Shown piece after piece: positions 1-9,156 of a stretch of DNA of 64,000 nt. Under the pieces are notes generated by a model that made no database searches, was not told the DNA's origin, and worked only from the letters and a program-made list of their open reading frames with translations. This stretch comes from Actinomycetota bacterium (lineage in GTDB: Bacteria > Actinomycetota > Actinomycetes > Propionibacteriales > Propionibacteriaceae), in NCBI GenBank assembly GCA_020161015.1, contig JAIUOT010000040.1, positions 1 to 64,000 of the forward strand. Direction: 5' to 3'. The stretch's first letter is position 1. Each line of letters begins with the position of its first letter. Both the position numbers and the translations under genes were made by a program.

Positions 1-25
1 CCCCCCCCCCCCCCCCCCCCCCCCC
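1..25. other. Homopolymer run of 25 C
   Basis: The window opens with 25 consecutive C residues. Nothing comparable occurs elsewhere in the window. It directly abuts a hairpin-forming repeat, so it may be an assembly or sequencing artefact at a hard-to-read structure, or a real phase-variable tract; the sequence alone cannot decide. Confidence 0.9.
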
Positions 26-346
26 GCAAAGTGGACCCAAACCGCCGATGTCGAGGGTTTCGGTCCACTTTGCCAGGCATTGGAGGTGCGGCGCGCTGGG
101 CATCGGGGCGTGGGGCACGCGAAGCGTCGGGGTGCGCCGGCGCAAGGCACGGGTGCGGCACACGAACCTCGCAGTGCGGCCTGCACAGCACGGGAGCGCA
201 GAATCCGAAAGGCGAGGTGCGGCATTCAAGGCACAGGTTGCGGCGCACGAGCATCGTGCGGCACCAGCATGAGAGTGCCAACAGCCCCGCACCAAAGCGC
301 GAAGTGGACTCATGCCGCCGTTGACGGCGGTTTGAGTCCACTTTGC
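26..346. repeat. Element bracketed by inverted repeats (family C)
   Basis: A 12-bp motif GCAAAGTGGACC at 26-37 is repeated inverted and perfectly at 62-73. At the other end, 299-320 and 325-346 form a near-perfect 22-bp stem around a TTGA loop and carry the same GCRAAGTGGACT/AGTCCACTTTGC motif. The 225 bp between contain several GTGCGGCA motifs and only short ORFs without family resemblance. It fits a non-coding palindromic or MITE-like element downstream of the transporter operon; its right hairpin could also terminate that operon. No gene is seen in 1-368. Confidence 0.6.
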
Positions 347-368
347 GGGAAGGGCGCGAGGGAGGGCC

Positions 369-2159
369 TCAGGAGACGAGGTGCTCCTTCTCGATGATGG
401 CGTCGCGGAGCTCGCGGCGCTTCTTCTGCTCGGCCGGGTCGGGCACCGGGACGGCGGACAGCAGCCGCTGGGTGTACGGGTGCTGCGGGGAGTTCACGAT
501 CTCCGCGGTCGGCCCGAACTCCACCAGCTTGCCGTCCTTCATCACCGCGATGCGGCTGGACAGCATCTCCACGACCGCCAGGTCGTGGCTGATGAACAGG
601 CAGGCGAAGCCGTAGCGCTCCTGCAGGTCGGCGAACAGCTGGAGCACCCGGGCCTGCACCGACACGTCCAGGGCAGAGGTCGGCTCGTCCGCGATCAGCA
701 GCTTCGGCTCCAGGGCCAGCGAGCGCGCGATGCCGATGCGCTGGCGCTGGCCGCCGGACAGCTCGTGCGGGTAGCGGTTCCGCATCGCCCGCGGCAGCTC
801 GACGCTGTCGAGCAATGCCTCCACCCGCTTCGACAGCTCCGCACCGCGCAGCTTCTCGTGCAGGTACAGCGGCTCACCGATCGACTCCCCCACCGGCAGG
901 CGCGGGTTCAGCGAGGAACCCGGGTCCTGGAACACGATGCCGACGTCACGCCGGAACGGGTACAGGTCGGCGTTGCTGGCGTGGGTGATGTCGCGCCCCG
1001 CCACGTGCAGCCGTCCCTCGGCCACCGGCAGCAGCGCCACCGCCGCGCGTCCGATGGTGGTCTTGCCCGAACCGGACTCCCCCACCAGGCCGACGACCTC
1101 GCCCGGGTCGACGCGCAGGTTGATGTTGTGCGCGGCGCGGAACACCGGACGGCGTCCCTGCTTCGGGTAGTCGATGCAGACGTCCTCCATGAACAGCGCC
1201 GGCGTCACCGCCGGGTCGCCCGCAGCCATCGGCAACGGGTTGGTGCCGTCGGCCACGAGTGACTCGCGCACGTCGATGCGCGTGCCCTCGGTCAGCGAGC
1301 CCAGGTGCGGCACCGCGGCCAGCAGCGACTGCGTGTAGGGGTGCTGCGGACGGTTGAAGATCTCGTCGGACGTGCCGTGCTCGACGACCCGGCCGTCCTT
1401 CATCACCACGATGCGGTCGGCCATGTCGGCCACCACGCCCATGTCGTGGGTGATCAGGATGATCGCCGCGTCCACCCGCTCGCGCAGCTCGCGCATCAGC
1501 TTCAGGATCTCGGCCTGCACGGTCACGTCGAGCGCCGTGGTCGGCTCGTCGGCGATCAGCAGCTTCGGGTCACAGGCCAGCGACTGGGCGATCATGATGC
1601 GCTGCCGCTGGCCGCCGGAGAGCTGGTGCGGGAACTTGTCGAAGCTGCCCTCGGGGTCGGGGATCTCCACCAGCCGCATCAGCTCCAGCGCGCGCGCCCG
1701 GGCCTGTGCCGGGGCCATCACGAAGTGCGTCCGCAGCGTCTCGGCGATCTGGAAGCCGACCGTGTACACCGGGTTCAGCGCGGTCATCGGCTCCTGGAAG
1801 ATCACCGCGATCTCGTTGCCGCGTACCTCCCGCAGCCGCGTCCCGGACAGCCCGATCAGCTCGGTGCCCTTCAGCTTGGCCGAACCGGTCGCCCGTCCGT
1901 TGGACGGCAGCAGGCCGATCAGGCTCATCGACGACTGGGTCTTGCCCGAGCCGGACTCGCCCACGATCGCCAGCACCTCGCCGGCCTTCAGGTCGTAGTC
2001 GATGTGGTCGGCGGCGTCGAACCACTCGCCGTTCACCCAGAACTTCACGCCGAGGTCACGCACCTCGAGGATCGTGTCGCCCCGCTTGATGGTGCCGTCG
2101 CCGATCCGGCGCGACAGCCGGACGGCTCCGTCCAGGCCGGTCTCCACCTGCTTGCTCAT
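369..2159 (-). CDS. Fused double ATPase of oligopeptide-type ABC importer
   Basis: This 596-residue protein contains two complete ABC ATPase domains in one chain, corresponding to DppD and DppF (or OppD and OppF). The first domain spans about residues 28-300 and shows Walker A GESGSGKTQS, signature LSGGQRQRIMIAQSL and Walker B LLIADEPTTALDV. The second spans about 325-590 and shows GESGSGKTTIG, LSGGQRQRIGIARSL and LLIADEPTSALDVS. Each is followed by the HPYTQ(S/R)LL region typical of peptide/nickel importers. It powers uptake through the two permeases encoded upstream; its start overlaps the permease stop by 4 bp. The substrate (peptide, opine or metal chelate) cannot be read from the sequence. 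Confidence 0.95.
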   Translation of the reverse strand: MSKQVETGLDGAVRLSRRIGDGTIKRGDTILEVRDLGVKFWVNGEWFDAADHIDYDLKAGEVLAIVGESGSGKTQSSMSLIGLLPSNGRATGSAKLKGTELIGLSGTRLREVRGNEIAVIFQEPMTALNPVYTVGFQIAETLRTHFVMAPAQARARALELMRLVEIPDPEGSFDKFPHQLSGGQRQRIMIAQSLACDPKLLIADEPTTALDVTVQAEILKLMRELRERVDAAIILITHDMGVVADMADRIVVMKDGRVVEHGTSDEIFNRPQHPYTQSLLAAVPHLGSLTEGTRIDVRESLVADGTNPLPMAAGDPAVTPALFMEDVCIDYPKQGRRPVFRAAHNINLRVDPGEVVGLVGESGSGKTTIGRAAVALLPVAEGRLHVAGRDITHASNADLYPFRRDVGIVFQDPGSSLNPRLPVGESIGEPLYLHEKLRGAELSKRVEALLDSVELPRAMRNRYPHELSGGQRQRIGIARSLALEPKLLIADEPTSALDVSVQARVLQLFADLQERYGFACLFISHDLAVVEMLSSRIAVMKDGKLVEFGPTAEIVNSPQHPYTQRLLSAVPVPDPAEQKKRRELRDAIIEKEHLVS

Positions 2160-3409
2160 CGGGCCCCCACCTCCGCGGTCGCGCTCTCGGACTGGATCCT
2201 CGCCAGCGCCTTGTCCATCTCCCGCTTGGACGGGATGCGCTTGGTGCGCGGGTCGAAGGCGTCCCGGAGGCCGTCACCGATGAAGTTCACGCTCAGCGCG
2301 ATCAGGATGATGAACAGGCCGGGCCACCAGAACAGCCAGGGACGGGTCTGGAAGGCGCCCTGGTTGATCGAGATCAGGTTGCCCAGCGACACGTTCGGGG
2401 CGCTGATGCCGAAGCCGAGGAAGCTCAGGGCGGTCTCCAGCACCACCGCGGAGCTCATCAGCAGCGTCGTGTTCACGATGATCACGCCGACGGCGTTGGG
2501 CAGGATGTGCTTGGTGATGATGCGCCAGTCGGACGCCCCCGCGACGCGGGCGGAGTCGACGAACTCGCGCTCGCGCAGGCCGAGGAACTCCGCGCGCACC
2601 AGGCGGGCCAGCGAGGGCCACAGCACCAGGCCGAGCAGGATGCCCAGGAGCAGCGGCATGGCCGCATCTACCGCGATCCGCGTCTCGATCGACCAGCCGA
2701 ACTTGTCCGGGGCCGCCGACAGCAGCTTGCCGAGCACGGCGCCGAGCACGATCACCGGGAGGGTGATCACGAGGTCGGTCACCCGCATCAGGCCGGTGTC
2801 GAGCTTGCCGCGGTAGTAGCCCGACAACGCACCCACCACCACACCGACGATCAGCGCGGTCAGGCCGAGCACCAGCATCACCAGCAGCGAGGTCTGGACG
2901 CCCTTCATCACGGCGGCGAAGTTGTCGGTGCCGATGTTGTCCTGCCCGAAGGGGTGGTCGCCGAAACTCAGCGTCGCCGCGGTGCCACCGAGCCACGTGG
3001 GCAGGGTGATCGTCGGCGCGCCGTTGTTGATCATCGGGTGGGTCGCCAGCGCGTTGTCGCTGTACTGCCACCAGCCGCGGATCGGGCCGATGCCCATCGC
3101 GGAGAACGAGAACAGGGCGATCGCCAGCAGCACGCCCAGGCCCGCCATGGCGCCCTTGTGGCGCACGAAGCGGCGCCACACGATCTGGCCCTGCGAGAGG
3201 CCCTCGACCTCCTTGGCCTCGCCGACGCCCTCACCGCGTCCGCTCTCGTCGCCCAGGACCGGCTCGCCCGGCTCCACCGGCAGCGTGCCGGGCAGGACAC
3301 CCGGAACGGCCTCGTCCTTGCGCACGTCCTCGGGCGGGACGGTGCCCTCCCCCGGCAGGTCGTCGGGGCGGATGCTGTCCTCGAAGGGACGATCGTCGTT
3401 GGTGTTCAT
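2156..3409 (-). CDS. ABC importer permease, DppC/OppC type
   Basis: This 417-residue inner-membrane permease has an acidic, proline-rich cytoplasmic N-terminus of about 80 residues, a first membrane helix near residue 87, and a periplasmic loop before the five-helix BPD_transp_1 core. The EAA loop (DSARVAGASDWRIITKHILPNA) that docks on the ATPase is intact. It overlaps the upstream permease by 4 bp (ATGA) and the downstream ATPase by 4 bp, so the three genes are translationally coupled. The long charged N-terminus is unusual for DppC but occurs in actinobacterial members. Confidence 0.93.
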   Translation of the reverse strand: MNTNDDRPFEDSIRPDDLPGEGTVPPEDVRKDEAVPGVLPGTLPVEPGEPVLGDESGRGEGVGEAKEVEGLSQGQIVWRRFVRHKGAMAGLGVLLAIALFSFSAMGIGPIRGWWQYSDNALATHPMINNGAPTITLPTWLGGTAATLSFGDHPFGQDNIGTDNFAAVMKGVQTSLLVMLVLGLTALIVGVVVGALSGYYRGKLDTGLMRVTDLVITLPVIVLGAVLGKLLSAAPDKFGWSIETRIAVDAAMPLLLGILLGLVLWPSLARLVRAEFLGLREREFVDSARVAGASDWRIITKHILPNAVGVIIVNTTLLMSSAVVLETALSFLGFGISAPNVSLGNLISINQGAFQTRPWLFWWPGLFIILIALSVNFIGDGLRDAFDPRTKRIPSKREMDKALARIQSESATAEVGAR

Positions 3410-4932
3410 GCGTTCACCCGGATCCGTGGGTCGAGGACGGCGTACAGGAGGTCGGCGAGCAGGTTGGCCGTCATGGCCAACGCGCCGGTGATCATGACGT
3501 AGGCCATGACCGGGTCGATCTCTGAGTTCTGCATCGAGTCGATGAACAACTTGCCCATGCCGGACCAGCCGAAGATCGTCTCGGTGATCACCGCACCGCC
3601 GATCACCGCCACCAGGTCGACCGGGATGATGGACGCGAGCGGCATCAGCGCGTTACGCAGCGCGTGCCGCACGATCACCACACGCTCCGACAGGCCCTTG
3701 GCCCGTGCGGTGCGGATGTACTCCTGGGAGAGCACCTCCAGCATCGAGCCCCGCTGGTAGCGGGTGTAGCCGGCGAAGGAGATCAGCACCAGCGCCACCG
3801 TGGGCAGCAGCAGGTGGGTGAAGCGGTCGAGGTTGGCCATCCAGAAGTCGGCGTTGAGGTTCGGGGTCTGCGCGCCGATCGTCGCGATCGGGCGTCCGCG
3901 GATCATCGAGGAGTTGTAGTACTCCGGGTACACCTGGAGCACGCGGTCGACGAACGTCATCACGGCGATGATCAACGCCACGATGACGGCGCCGCGCATC
4001 GAGACGCCGCGATCGGGCCCGCCCCACAGCCAGCCGATGAGCATGGCCACCGCGATGGCCGAGACCAGCAGCAGAACGATCTGCCAGAAGTCGGCGGGCA
4101 CGTAGAACCACAGCCACTGGAGCCCGTAGTACACGCCCAGGCCGACCGCGGCCGTGGTCAGCGCCGAGTAGAGCGCGCGCTTGTTGTTGAGCCCGGCGAA
4201 GGCCATCGTGATGATGACGGCGAAGGCGAAGCCGATGATGCCGACGCCGAAGAAGCCCAGGCGCGGCGCGTCCAGCCAGCCGCTGAAGACGATGAAGGCC
4301 CAGGTGCCGCCCGTGATCAGGGTCGCCGCGGCAAAGACGAGGATCTTGCGTCGGGGGCTGCCGCCGAGGGCGCCCGCCCAGAACAACCCGAACACCGCGG
4401 AGATGACGGTGGTCACCGGCACGTTCAGCGTGGGGTTGTCGAGGAAGTCGTTCATGCCGATCGCCATGAACTGCTTCAGCAGCACCGCCACCCAGAAGAC
4501 GGGCAGCGAGTAGAGCACGAAGGAGACCAGGGTGATCGAGTAGTCGAAGCCGGTGTACTGCCGCAGCGCGCTGACGATGCCGATCATGATGCCCAGCATC
4601 AGCGCCAGGACGGTCGCGCTCAGCACGAGCGAGATCGAGGTCGTGACAGCGCCCTGGAGCTGGCTGGCCACCGTCTGCTGCGTCCGCCAGGCCATGCCCA
4701 GGTCGCCGCGGACGAAGCCGCCGAGCCAGTCGAAGTAGCGGACCCACCATGGTTCGTCGAGCTTCAGCAGCGCCACGCGCCGCGCGACCAGGTCGGCCTT
4801 GTTCGGGGAGGTGCTCTGTCGCAGGTCAGCCAGCGGGTCGAGCGCGAGGTCGACCATGAAATAGACCAGGACCGACAGCACCAGCAAGGTGCCGAGCGCG
4901 AGGAAGAACCTGCGCAACAGGAAACGGAGCAT
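3406..4932 (-). CDS. ABC importer permease, DppB/OppB type, enlarged
   Basis: At 508 residues this permease is much longer than a classical DppB (about 310-340). It starts with the typical N-terminal helix MLRFLLRRFFLALGTLLVLS and ends with the conserved EAA region (IRTARAKGLSERVVIVRHAL) and the last two helices. The extra length is an insertion of roughly residues 190-340 that adds several hydrophobic segments between the first core helices and the EAA loop. Similar long versions occur in actinobacteria. It pairs with the DppC-type permease encoded immediately downstream. Two hairpins separate it from the binding-protein gene. Confidence 0.93.
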   Translation of the reverse strand: MLRFLLRRFFLALGTLLVLSVLVYFMVDLALDPLADLRQSTSPNKADLVARRVALLKLDEPWWVRYFDWLGGFVRGDLGMAWRTQQTVASQLQGAVTTSISLVLSATVLALMLGIMIGIVSALRQYTGFDYSITLVSFVLYSLPVFWVAVLLKQFMAIGMNDFLDNPTLNVPVTTVISAVFGLFWAGALGGSPRRKILVFAAATLITGGTWAFIVFSGWLDAPRLGFFGVGIIGFAFAVIITMAFAGLNNKRALYSALTTAAVGLGVYYGLQWLWFYVPADFWQIVLLLVSAIAVAMLIGWLWGGPDRGVSMRGAVIVALIIAVMTFVDRVLQVYPEYYNSSMIRGRPIATIGAQTPNLNADFWMANLDRFTHLLLPTVALVLISFAGYTRYQRGSMLEVLSQEYIRTARAKGLSERVVIVRHALRNALMPLASIIPVDLVAVIGGAVITETIFGWSGMGKLFIDSMQNSEIDPVMAYVMITGALAMTANLLADLLYAVLDPRIRVNA

Positions 4933-4966
4933 TCAGTGCCTAACGATGTCGACCAGCAACGTACTG

Positions 4967-4998
4967 CTGGGGCGTCAGGATATGACCTGACGCCCCAG
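4967..4998. terminator. Perfect 13-bp hairpin between binding protein and permease genes
   Basis: CTGGGGCGTCAGG at 4967-4979 pairs perfectly with 4986-4998 around a 6-nt loop. On the minus strand it follows the binding-protein gene and precedes the permease gene. Such stem-loops commonly stabilise the binding-protein mRNA or partly terminate, lowering the dose of the membrane components. Confidence 0.75.
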
Positions 4999-5007
4999 AA
5001 GTGGGAA

Positions 5008-5033
5008 TGGTGGCCGCGCGGACGCGGCCACCA
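5008..5033. terminator. Second intercistronic hairpin
   Basis: TGGTGGCCGCG (5008-5018) pairs perfectly with CGCGGCCACCA (5023-5033) around a 4-nt loop, 20 nt after the stop of the binding-protein gene. Together with the hairpin at 4967-4998 it makes a tandem structure in the only sizeable gap of this operon. Confidence 0.75.
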
Positions 5034-5053
5034 CCCTTTGTGCTAGAGCCTGA

Positions 5054-6880
5054 TCAGCTGATCTTCCACTGCCAGAAGTTCCAGAAGATGGTCGGGCTGA
5101 TCGACACCGGATCGATGCCGCTCAGCGCCTTGCTGTAGGCGGTGACACCCGGGAACTGGAAGATGGTGACGCCGAAGGCGTCGTCCACCATGATCTTCTC
5201 GATCTTGCTGACGATCTCGGTCTGCTTGGCAGGGTCGACCGTGGTCTGCAGCTCGTCGAACAGCGCGTCGACGTCCTTGTTCGAGTAACCGCTGAAGTTG
5301 TTCAGGCCCTTCGTGCGGTAGTTCGCGTCGGACTCGGTGACGCCGGTGCCGGTGGACTGCCAGCCGAAGAAGGACACGTCGTAGGACTTGTCGCCCAGCT
5401 TGGCGCCCCAGTCGTCGGAGCCGTTGTCGATGACCTGGAAGCCGGCCTTCTCCGCAGACTCCTTCATCAGCCGGAACTCCTGCTGACGACGGACGTTGGA
5501 CTTGGCGTACAGGATCCGGACCTTCGGCGACTTCGCGCCGGCCTCGGCCAGCAGCGACTTGGCCTTCTCGATGTCGACGTTGGCGTAGGTGGTGCCCATG
5601 CCGTTTGCCTCGGAGACCGTGGCGTAGTTCGACGCGGACGGGATGACGATGAACGAGTTACGCACGGCGGCGTTCGGGTTGATCGGCTTGATGATGTTGT
5701 CGACGATCGTCTGACGCGGGATGGTCAGCAGGAACGCCTGGCGCACCTTCTTGGCCTTCTCGGCGTCGCCACCGTAGGTCTTCGGGTCGAACGGGCCGCC
5801 GTTGTTGAAGGTCGGGTCGACGTGCTCGTAGGTCGCCTCGTCGCCGGTGTAGACCTCGACGTTGTTGATCGCCTTGGCGGCGGTCAGGATGTCGGCGGTC
5901 GCCTGCGGCGAGATCAGCTGGACCTCACCGTTCTGCAGCGCCTGGACGGCAGCCATCGGGTCCTCGTTGTAGCGGACGGTGATGGAGTCGATCGAGGCGG
6001 TGTGCTCGCCCTTGTAGTTGGCGTTCTTGGTGACCGTCAGGTACTGGTTCTCCTTGTAGTCGGAGATGGTGTACGGGCCGGAGCCGACGACGAGATCCTT
6101 GTCATCGGGCATCTTGGTGAAGTTCCAGTCCTGGTTCCACACGTTCGAGATCTTGGACAGCGCAGCGGCGTCCTTGGTCTTGAAGGCGTTGAGGACGGCC
6201 TCCGCGGCCTTGGTCGGGTCGGCCTCGCCGAGCGCGCGCTTGCCGACGATGTGGGCCGGCAGGCCTGCGCCGAAGGCGGTCATGTACTGCTCCCAGTCCG
6301 CGAACGGCTTGGAGTAGGTGACGGTGACGGTCTTGCCGTCCACGATCGGGAAGTCCTTGATCAGGGCCAGGCCGGCGGAGCTGGAGTCGAAGTACACCTT
6401 GCCGGCGCCGACGTCCTTGATGGTCCCGTCCTCGTTGTAGAGGCCGTCGGCGTCATCACCGGTGACGGTGTTGAACAGGCCACTCTGGGCGCCGTAGGCG
6501 AGGATCACGTCGGCCGCGGTCACCGGGACGCCGTCCGACCAGGTCGCGGTGTCCGCGAGGGTCATCTTGACGGTCAGCGGGCTGTCCGAGGTCTTCTCGT
6601 AGGTGCCGTACGACTTGTTGGGCACCATGTTGAGGCCCTTGTCGTAGTACATCCAGTTGTCGTTCGTCAGGTAGACGATGTTGGCATTGGCGGTGGCATT
6701 GCCGAAGGTCGTGACGTTGTTCATCGAGTACATCGGCTGGTTCCACATCACGCTGACGGACGTGGGCTGAGCAGTCGATGCGGTCGACGAGGCGTTCGGG
6801 GTCGGCGGGGTGCAGGCGGTGAACGCCAGAGCACCCACGATCAGGCCCGTTGCCGCGGCAAGGAGCTTCTTGGTTGCCAA
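5054..6880 (-). CDS. Family 5 extracellular solute-binding lipoprotein
   Basis: This 608-residue substrate-binding protein has an N-terminal Lys-containing signal peptide (MATKKLLAAATGLIVGALAF) and a lipobox ending TAC, so it should be lipid-anchored at Cys23 outside the membrane. The body is the SBP_bac_5 fold of peptide-type importers, with recognisable segments such as AATWSDGVPVTAADV, GSGPYTISDYK and a C-terminal segment about pairs of binding-domain strands. It is the first gene of the importer operon. Its start codon is TTG, chosen because a GGAGG sequence lies 5 nt upstream and the signal peptide begins right there. Confidence 0.94.
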   Translation of the reverse strand: MATKKLLAAATGLIVGALAFTACTPPTPNASSTASTAQPTSVSVMWNQPMYSMNNVTTFGNATANANIVYLTNDNWMYYDKGLNMVPNKSYGTYEKTSDSPLTVKMTLADTATWSDGVPVTAADVILAYGAQSGLFNTVTGDDADGLYNEDGTIKDVGAGKVYFDSSSAGLALIKDFPIVDGKTVTVTYSKPFADWEQYMTAFGAGLPAHIVGKRALGEADPTKAAEAVLNAFKTKDAAALSKISNVWNQDWNFTKMPDDKDLVVGSGPYTISDYKENQYLTVTKNANYKGEHTASIDSITVRYNEDPMAAVQALQNGEVQLISPQATADILTAAKAINNVEVYTGDEATYEHVDPTFNNGGPFDPKTYGGDAEKAKKVRQAFLLTIPRQTIVDNIIKPINPNAAVRNSFIVIPSASNYATVSEANGMGTTYANVDIEKAKSLLAEAGAKSPKVRILYAKSNVRRQQEFRLMKESAEKAGFQVIDNGSDDWGAKLGDKSYDVSFFGWQSTGTGVTESDANYRTKGLNNFSGYSNKDVDALFDELQTTVDPAKQTEIVSKIEKIMVDDAFGVTIFQFPGVTAYSKALSGIDPVSISPTIFWNFWQWKIS

Positions 6881-6885
6881 AGTTT

Positions 6886-6890
6886 CCTCC
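6886..6890 (-). promoter_or_regulatory. Ribosome binding site deciding a TTG start
   Basis: GGAGG on the minus strand lies 5 nt before TTG at 6880-6878. It fixes the unusual TTG as the start of the binding-protein gene. Confidence 0.8.
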
Positions 6891-7032
6891 AGTCATAGAA
6901 CGCCCACCCGGGAAGCGCAACACGCGATGGGGGAGCGCGAACAGATTGCTCAAAAGTACCCGTGCGACAAGGGGTCGGCAACGAAAGACGCTCTCGCGGA
7001 CACAGTTCGTTACCGAAGAGCAACCTCGCAAC

Positions 7033-7458
7033 TCATCGCCTGTTGACCACGACCGTGCCCAGCACGAGGTCGTTCAACCCCCGGCGCTCCGCCCCGATCA
7101 CCACGGTGGGGAGCACGAGGCTGATCATCGCCGCCCGCGCGAGCGCCCGCCACCACCCCAGCGGCTGCTCGTCCAGGCGGACGACGGCGATGCGGGCGAT
7201 CAACTGGCCGAAGCTCGCGCCGGCCAGCGCGGTGAGCACGGCGCTCTCGACGAAGTAGACGGCGAGGATCATCCACGCCCGCCAGCCGCCCTCGCGGAGG
7301 ACGCCGACGCCGAACAGGAAGACCGCCACCACCATGCAGGCCCCCCAGTCGAGGACGAGGGCGGCGATCCTCGACCACCAGGAGGCCAGTGAGCCGCGTC
7401 CGGTCGGGGGCAGGCCGATGCTCGCGCCGGGGTAGCTGTCCTCGTCCGCGGTGGCCAT
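7033..7458 (-). CDS. RDD family membrane protein
   Basis: This 141-residue protein has the RDD-domain layout: an N-terminal R in the first helix (SWWSRIAALVLDWGACMVV), a second hydrophobic segment, and a third region with QLIARIAVVRLDEQPLGWWRAL. About three to four membrane segments are visible. RDD proteins are small membrane proteins, some linked to ion exchange, with no assigned job here. It reads toward the binding-protein gene, ending about 150 bp before it. A TACGCT box 6 nt before the ATG suggests a leaderless transcript. Confidence 0.85.
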   Translation of the reverse strand: MATADEDSYPGASIGLPPTGRGSLASWWSRIAALVLDWGACMVVAVFLFGVGVLREGGWRAWMILAVYFVESAVLTALAGASFGQLIARIAVVRLDEQPLGWWRALARAAMISLVLPTVVIGAERRGLNDLVLGTVVVNRR

Positions 7459-7464
7459 TGCCCG

Positions 7465-7470
7465 AGCGTA
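7465..7470 (-). promoter_or_regulatory. -10 element (TACGCT) of the RDD gene, leaderless
   Basis: TACGCT ends 6 nt before the ATG at 7458, so transcription should start at or next to the start codon. Confidence 0.55.
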
Positions 7471-7616
7471 GCGAACAGCTCCGTCGTTGCTGGGGCGGGG
7501 TGCGGGAGGGGAGTCGCGGCTGCGTCCCCACCATGGACGCCGGCGGCGGTCACGCGTCCCGGTGGCATCCTTTCGGCGGCAGGGTCGTGACCCGGACGAG
7601 CGGTCTGGTGCAGCGT

Positions 7617-7632
7617 GTTACCGGGCTGAAAC
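7617..7632 (+). promoter_or_regulatory. GlnR-type box upstream of glnA
   Basis: GTTAC, six bases, GAAAC matches the actinobacterial GlnR consensus gTnAC-n6-GaAAC exactly. It lies about 30 bp upstream of the likely -10 element and 74 bp before the glnA start, a position fitting activation. A weaker GTGAC half-site lies at 7587-7591. Confidence 0.75.
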
Positions 7633-7664
7633 ATGGACGCAACTCCTCGGTTACGGCGCGTGCC

Positions 7665-7670
7665 TAGCGT
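7665..7670 (+). promoter_or_regulatory. -10 element (TAGCGT) of glnA
   Basis: TAGCGT lies 35 nt before the ATG, giving a short 5' leader of about 29 nt that holds the GGAGG ribosome site at 7697-7701. Confidence 0.5.
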
Positions 7671-7705
7671 GTGCAGCGTTCAATCCCCTGACTTGTGGAG
7701 GACCA

Positions 7706-9136
7706 ATGTTCCAAGGCGCCGACGACCTGTTGGCCTACATCAAGGACGAGGGCGTCGAGACCGTTGACGTCCGCTTCTGCGATCTCCCCGGCGTGATGCA
7801 GCACTTCACGGTGCCCGCCGCCTTCTTCGACGGCGACGTGTTCGAGAACGGCCTGTCCTTCGACGGGTCCTCGATCCGGGGCTTCCAGAAGATCCACGAG
7901 TCCGACATGACCCTCATGCCGGATCCCACCACGGCGTTCATCGACCCGTTCCGCCGGTCGAAGACGCTGTCGCTGAACTTCTTCGTCCACGACCCGCTCA
8001 CCAAGGAGCCCTACAGCCGCGACCCGCGCAACATCGCGCGCAAGGCCGAGAACTACCTCGCCTCGACCGGCATCGGCGACCAGGCGTTCATGGGCCCGGA
8101 GGCCGAGTTCTACGTGTTCGACTCGGTGCGCTTCGAGACCAAGTCGAACGCCGGCTTCTACTACATCGACTCCGAGGCGGGCGCCTGGAACACCGGCGTC
8201 GAGTCCGAGTCCGACGGCCGCGGCAACCGTGGCTACAAGGTGAAGTACAAGGGCGGCTACTTCCCGGTGCCGCCGGTCGACCACTTCGCCGACCTGCGTG
8301 ACGACATGGTGCGCAACCTGATCGGCGTGGGCCTCACCATCGAGCGCGCCCACCACGAGGTCGGCACCGCCGGCCAGGGCGAGATCGCGACCAAGTTCGA
8401 CTCGATGCTGGCCGCCGCCGACAACCTGATGAAGTACAAGTACGTCGTCAAGAACACCGCCTGGGAGGCCGGCAAGACCGCCACCTTCATGCCGAAGCCG
8501 ATCTTCGGCGACAACGGCTCTGGCATGCACGTGCACCAGTCGATCTGGAAGAACGGCCAGCCGCTGTTCTACGACGAGGCCGGCTACGCCAACCTCTCCG
8601 ACCTCGCGCGCTGGTACATCGGCGGCCTGCTGCACCACGCTCCGGCCGTCCTCGCGTTCACCAACCCGACCGTGAACAGCTACCACCGCCTGGTGCCGGG
8701 CTTCGAGGCGCCGGTCAACCTGGTGTACTCCAGCCGCAACCGCTCGGCGTCCATCCGGATCCCGATCACCGGCTCCAACCCGAAGGCCAAGCGCCTCGAG
8801 TTCCGCTGCCCCGACCCGTCCAGCAACCCGTACCTGGCCTTCCCGGCCATGCTGCTGGCCGGCCTCGACGGCATCCAGAACAAGATCGAGCCGCCGGCCC
8901 CGGTGGACAAGGACCTCTACGAGCTGCCCCCGGAGGAGCACGCACAGGTCCCGACCGTTCCCGATTCGCTGGGTGCGGTGCTGGACGCGCTGGAGGCCGA
9001 CCACGACTTCCTGCTCGCGGGCGACGTGTTCACCTCGGACCTCATCGAGACCTGGATCGACATGAAGCGCGCGGACATCGACGCCATCCGGCTCCGTCCG
9101 CACCCGCACGAGTTCGAGATGTACTACGACATGTGA
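7706..9136 (+). CDS. glnA: Glutamine synthetase type I (GlnA1), adenylylatable
   Basis: This cytoplasmic enzyme condenses glutamate and ammonia with ATP to make glutamine, as a dodecamer. The 476 residues match the 470-478 of GSI-beta enzymes. Visible signatures include FDGSSIRGF near residue 52, [11 protein letters not shown], the [10 protein letters not shown] ammonia/ATP site and NRSASIRIP. The adenylylation loop DLYELPPEE is intact with Tyr405 as the predicted target, which fits the glnE gene 14 kb downstream. The start at 7706 is preferred because GGAGG lies just upstream; the reading frame is open further upstream but without support. A GlnR-type box lies upstream and a strong UUCG hairpin follows. 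Confidence 0.98.
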   Translation: MFQGADDLLAYIKDEGVETVDVRFCDLPGVMQHFTVPAAFFDGDVFENGLSFDGSSIRGFQKIHESDMTLMPDPTTAFIDPFRRSKTLSLNFFVHDPLTKEPYSRDPRNIARKAENYLASTGIGDQAFMGPEAEFYVFDSVRFETKSNAGFYYIDSEAGAWNTGVESESDGRGNRGYKVKYKGGYFPVPPVDHFADLRDDMVRNLIGVGLTIERAHHEVGTAGQGEIATKFDSMLAAADNLMKYKYVVKNTAWEAGKTATFMPKPIFGDNGSGMHVHQSIWKNGQPLFYDEAGYANLSDLARWYIGGLLHHAPAVLAFTNPTVNSYHRLVPGFEAPVNLVYSSRNRSASIRIPITGSNPKAKRLEFRCPDPSSNPYLAFPAMLLAGLDGIQNKIEPPAPVDKDLYELPPEEHAQVPTVPDSLGAVLDALEADHDFLLAGDVFTSDLIETWIDMKRADIDAIRLRPHPHEFEMYYDM

Positions 9137-9156
9137 GCTGTCCTCTCGACGCAGGC

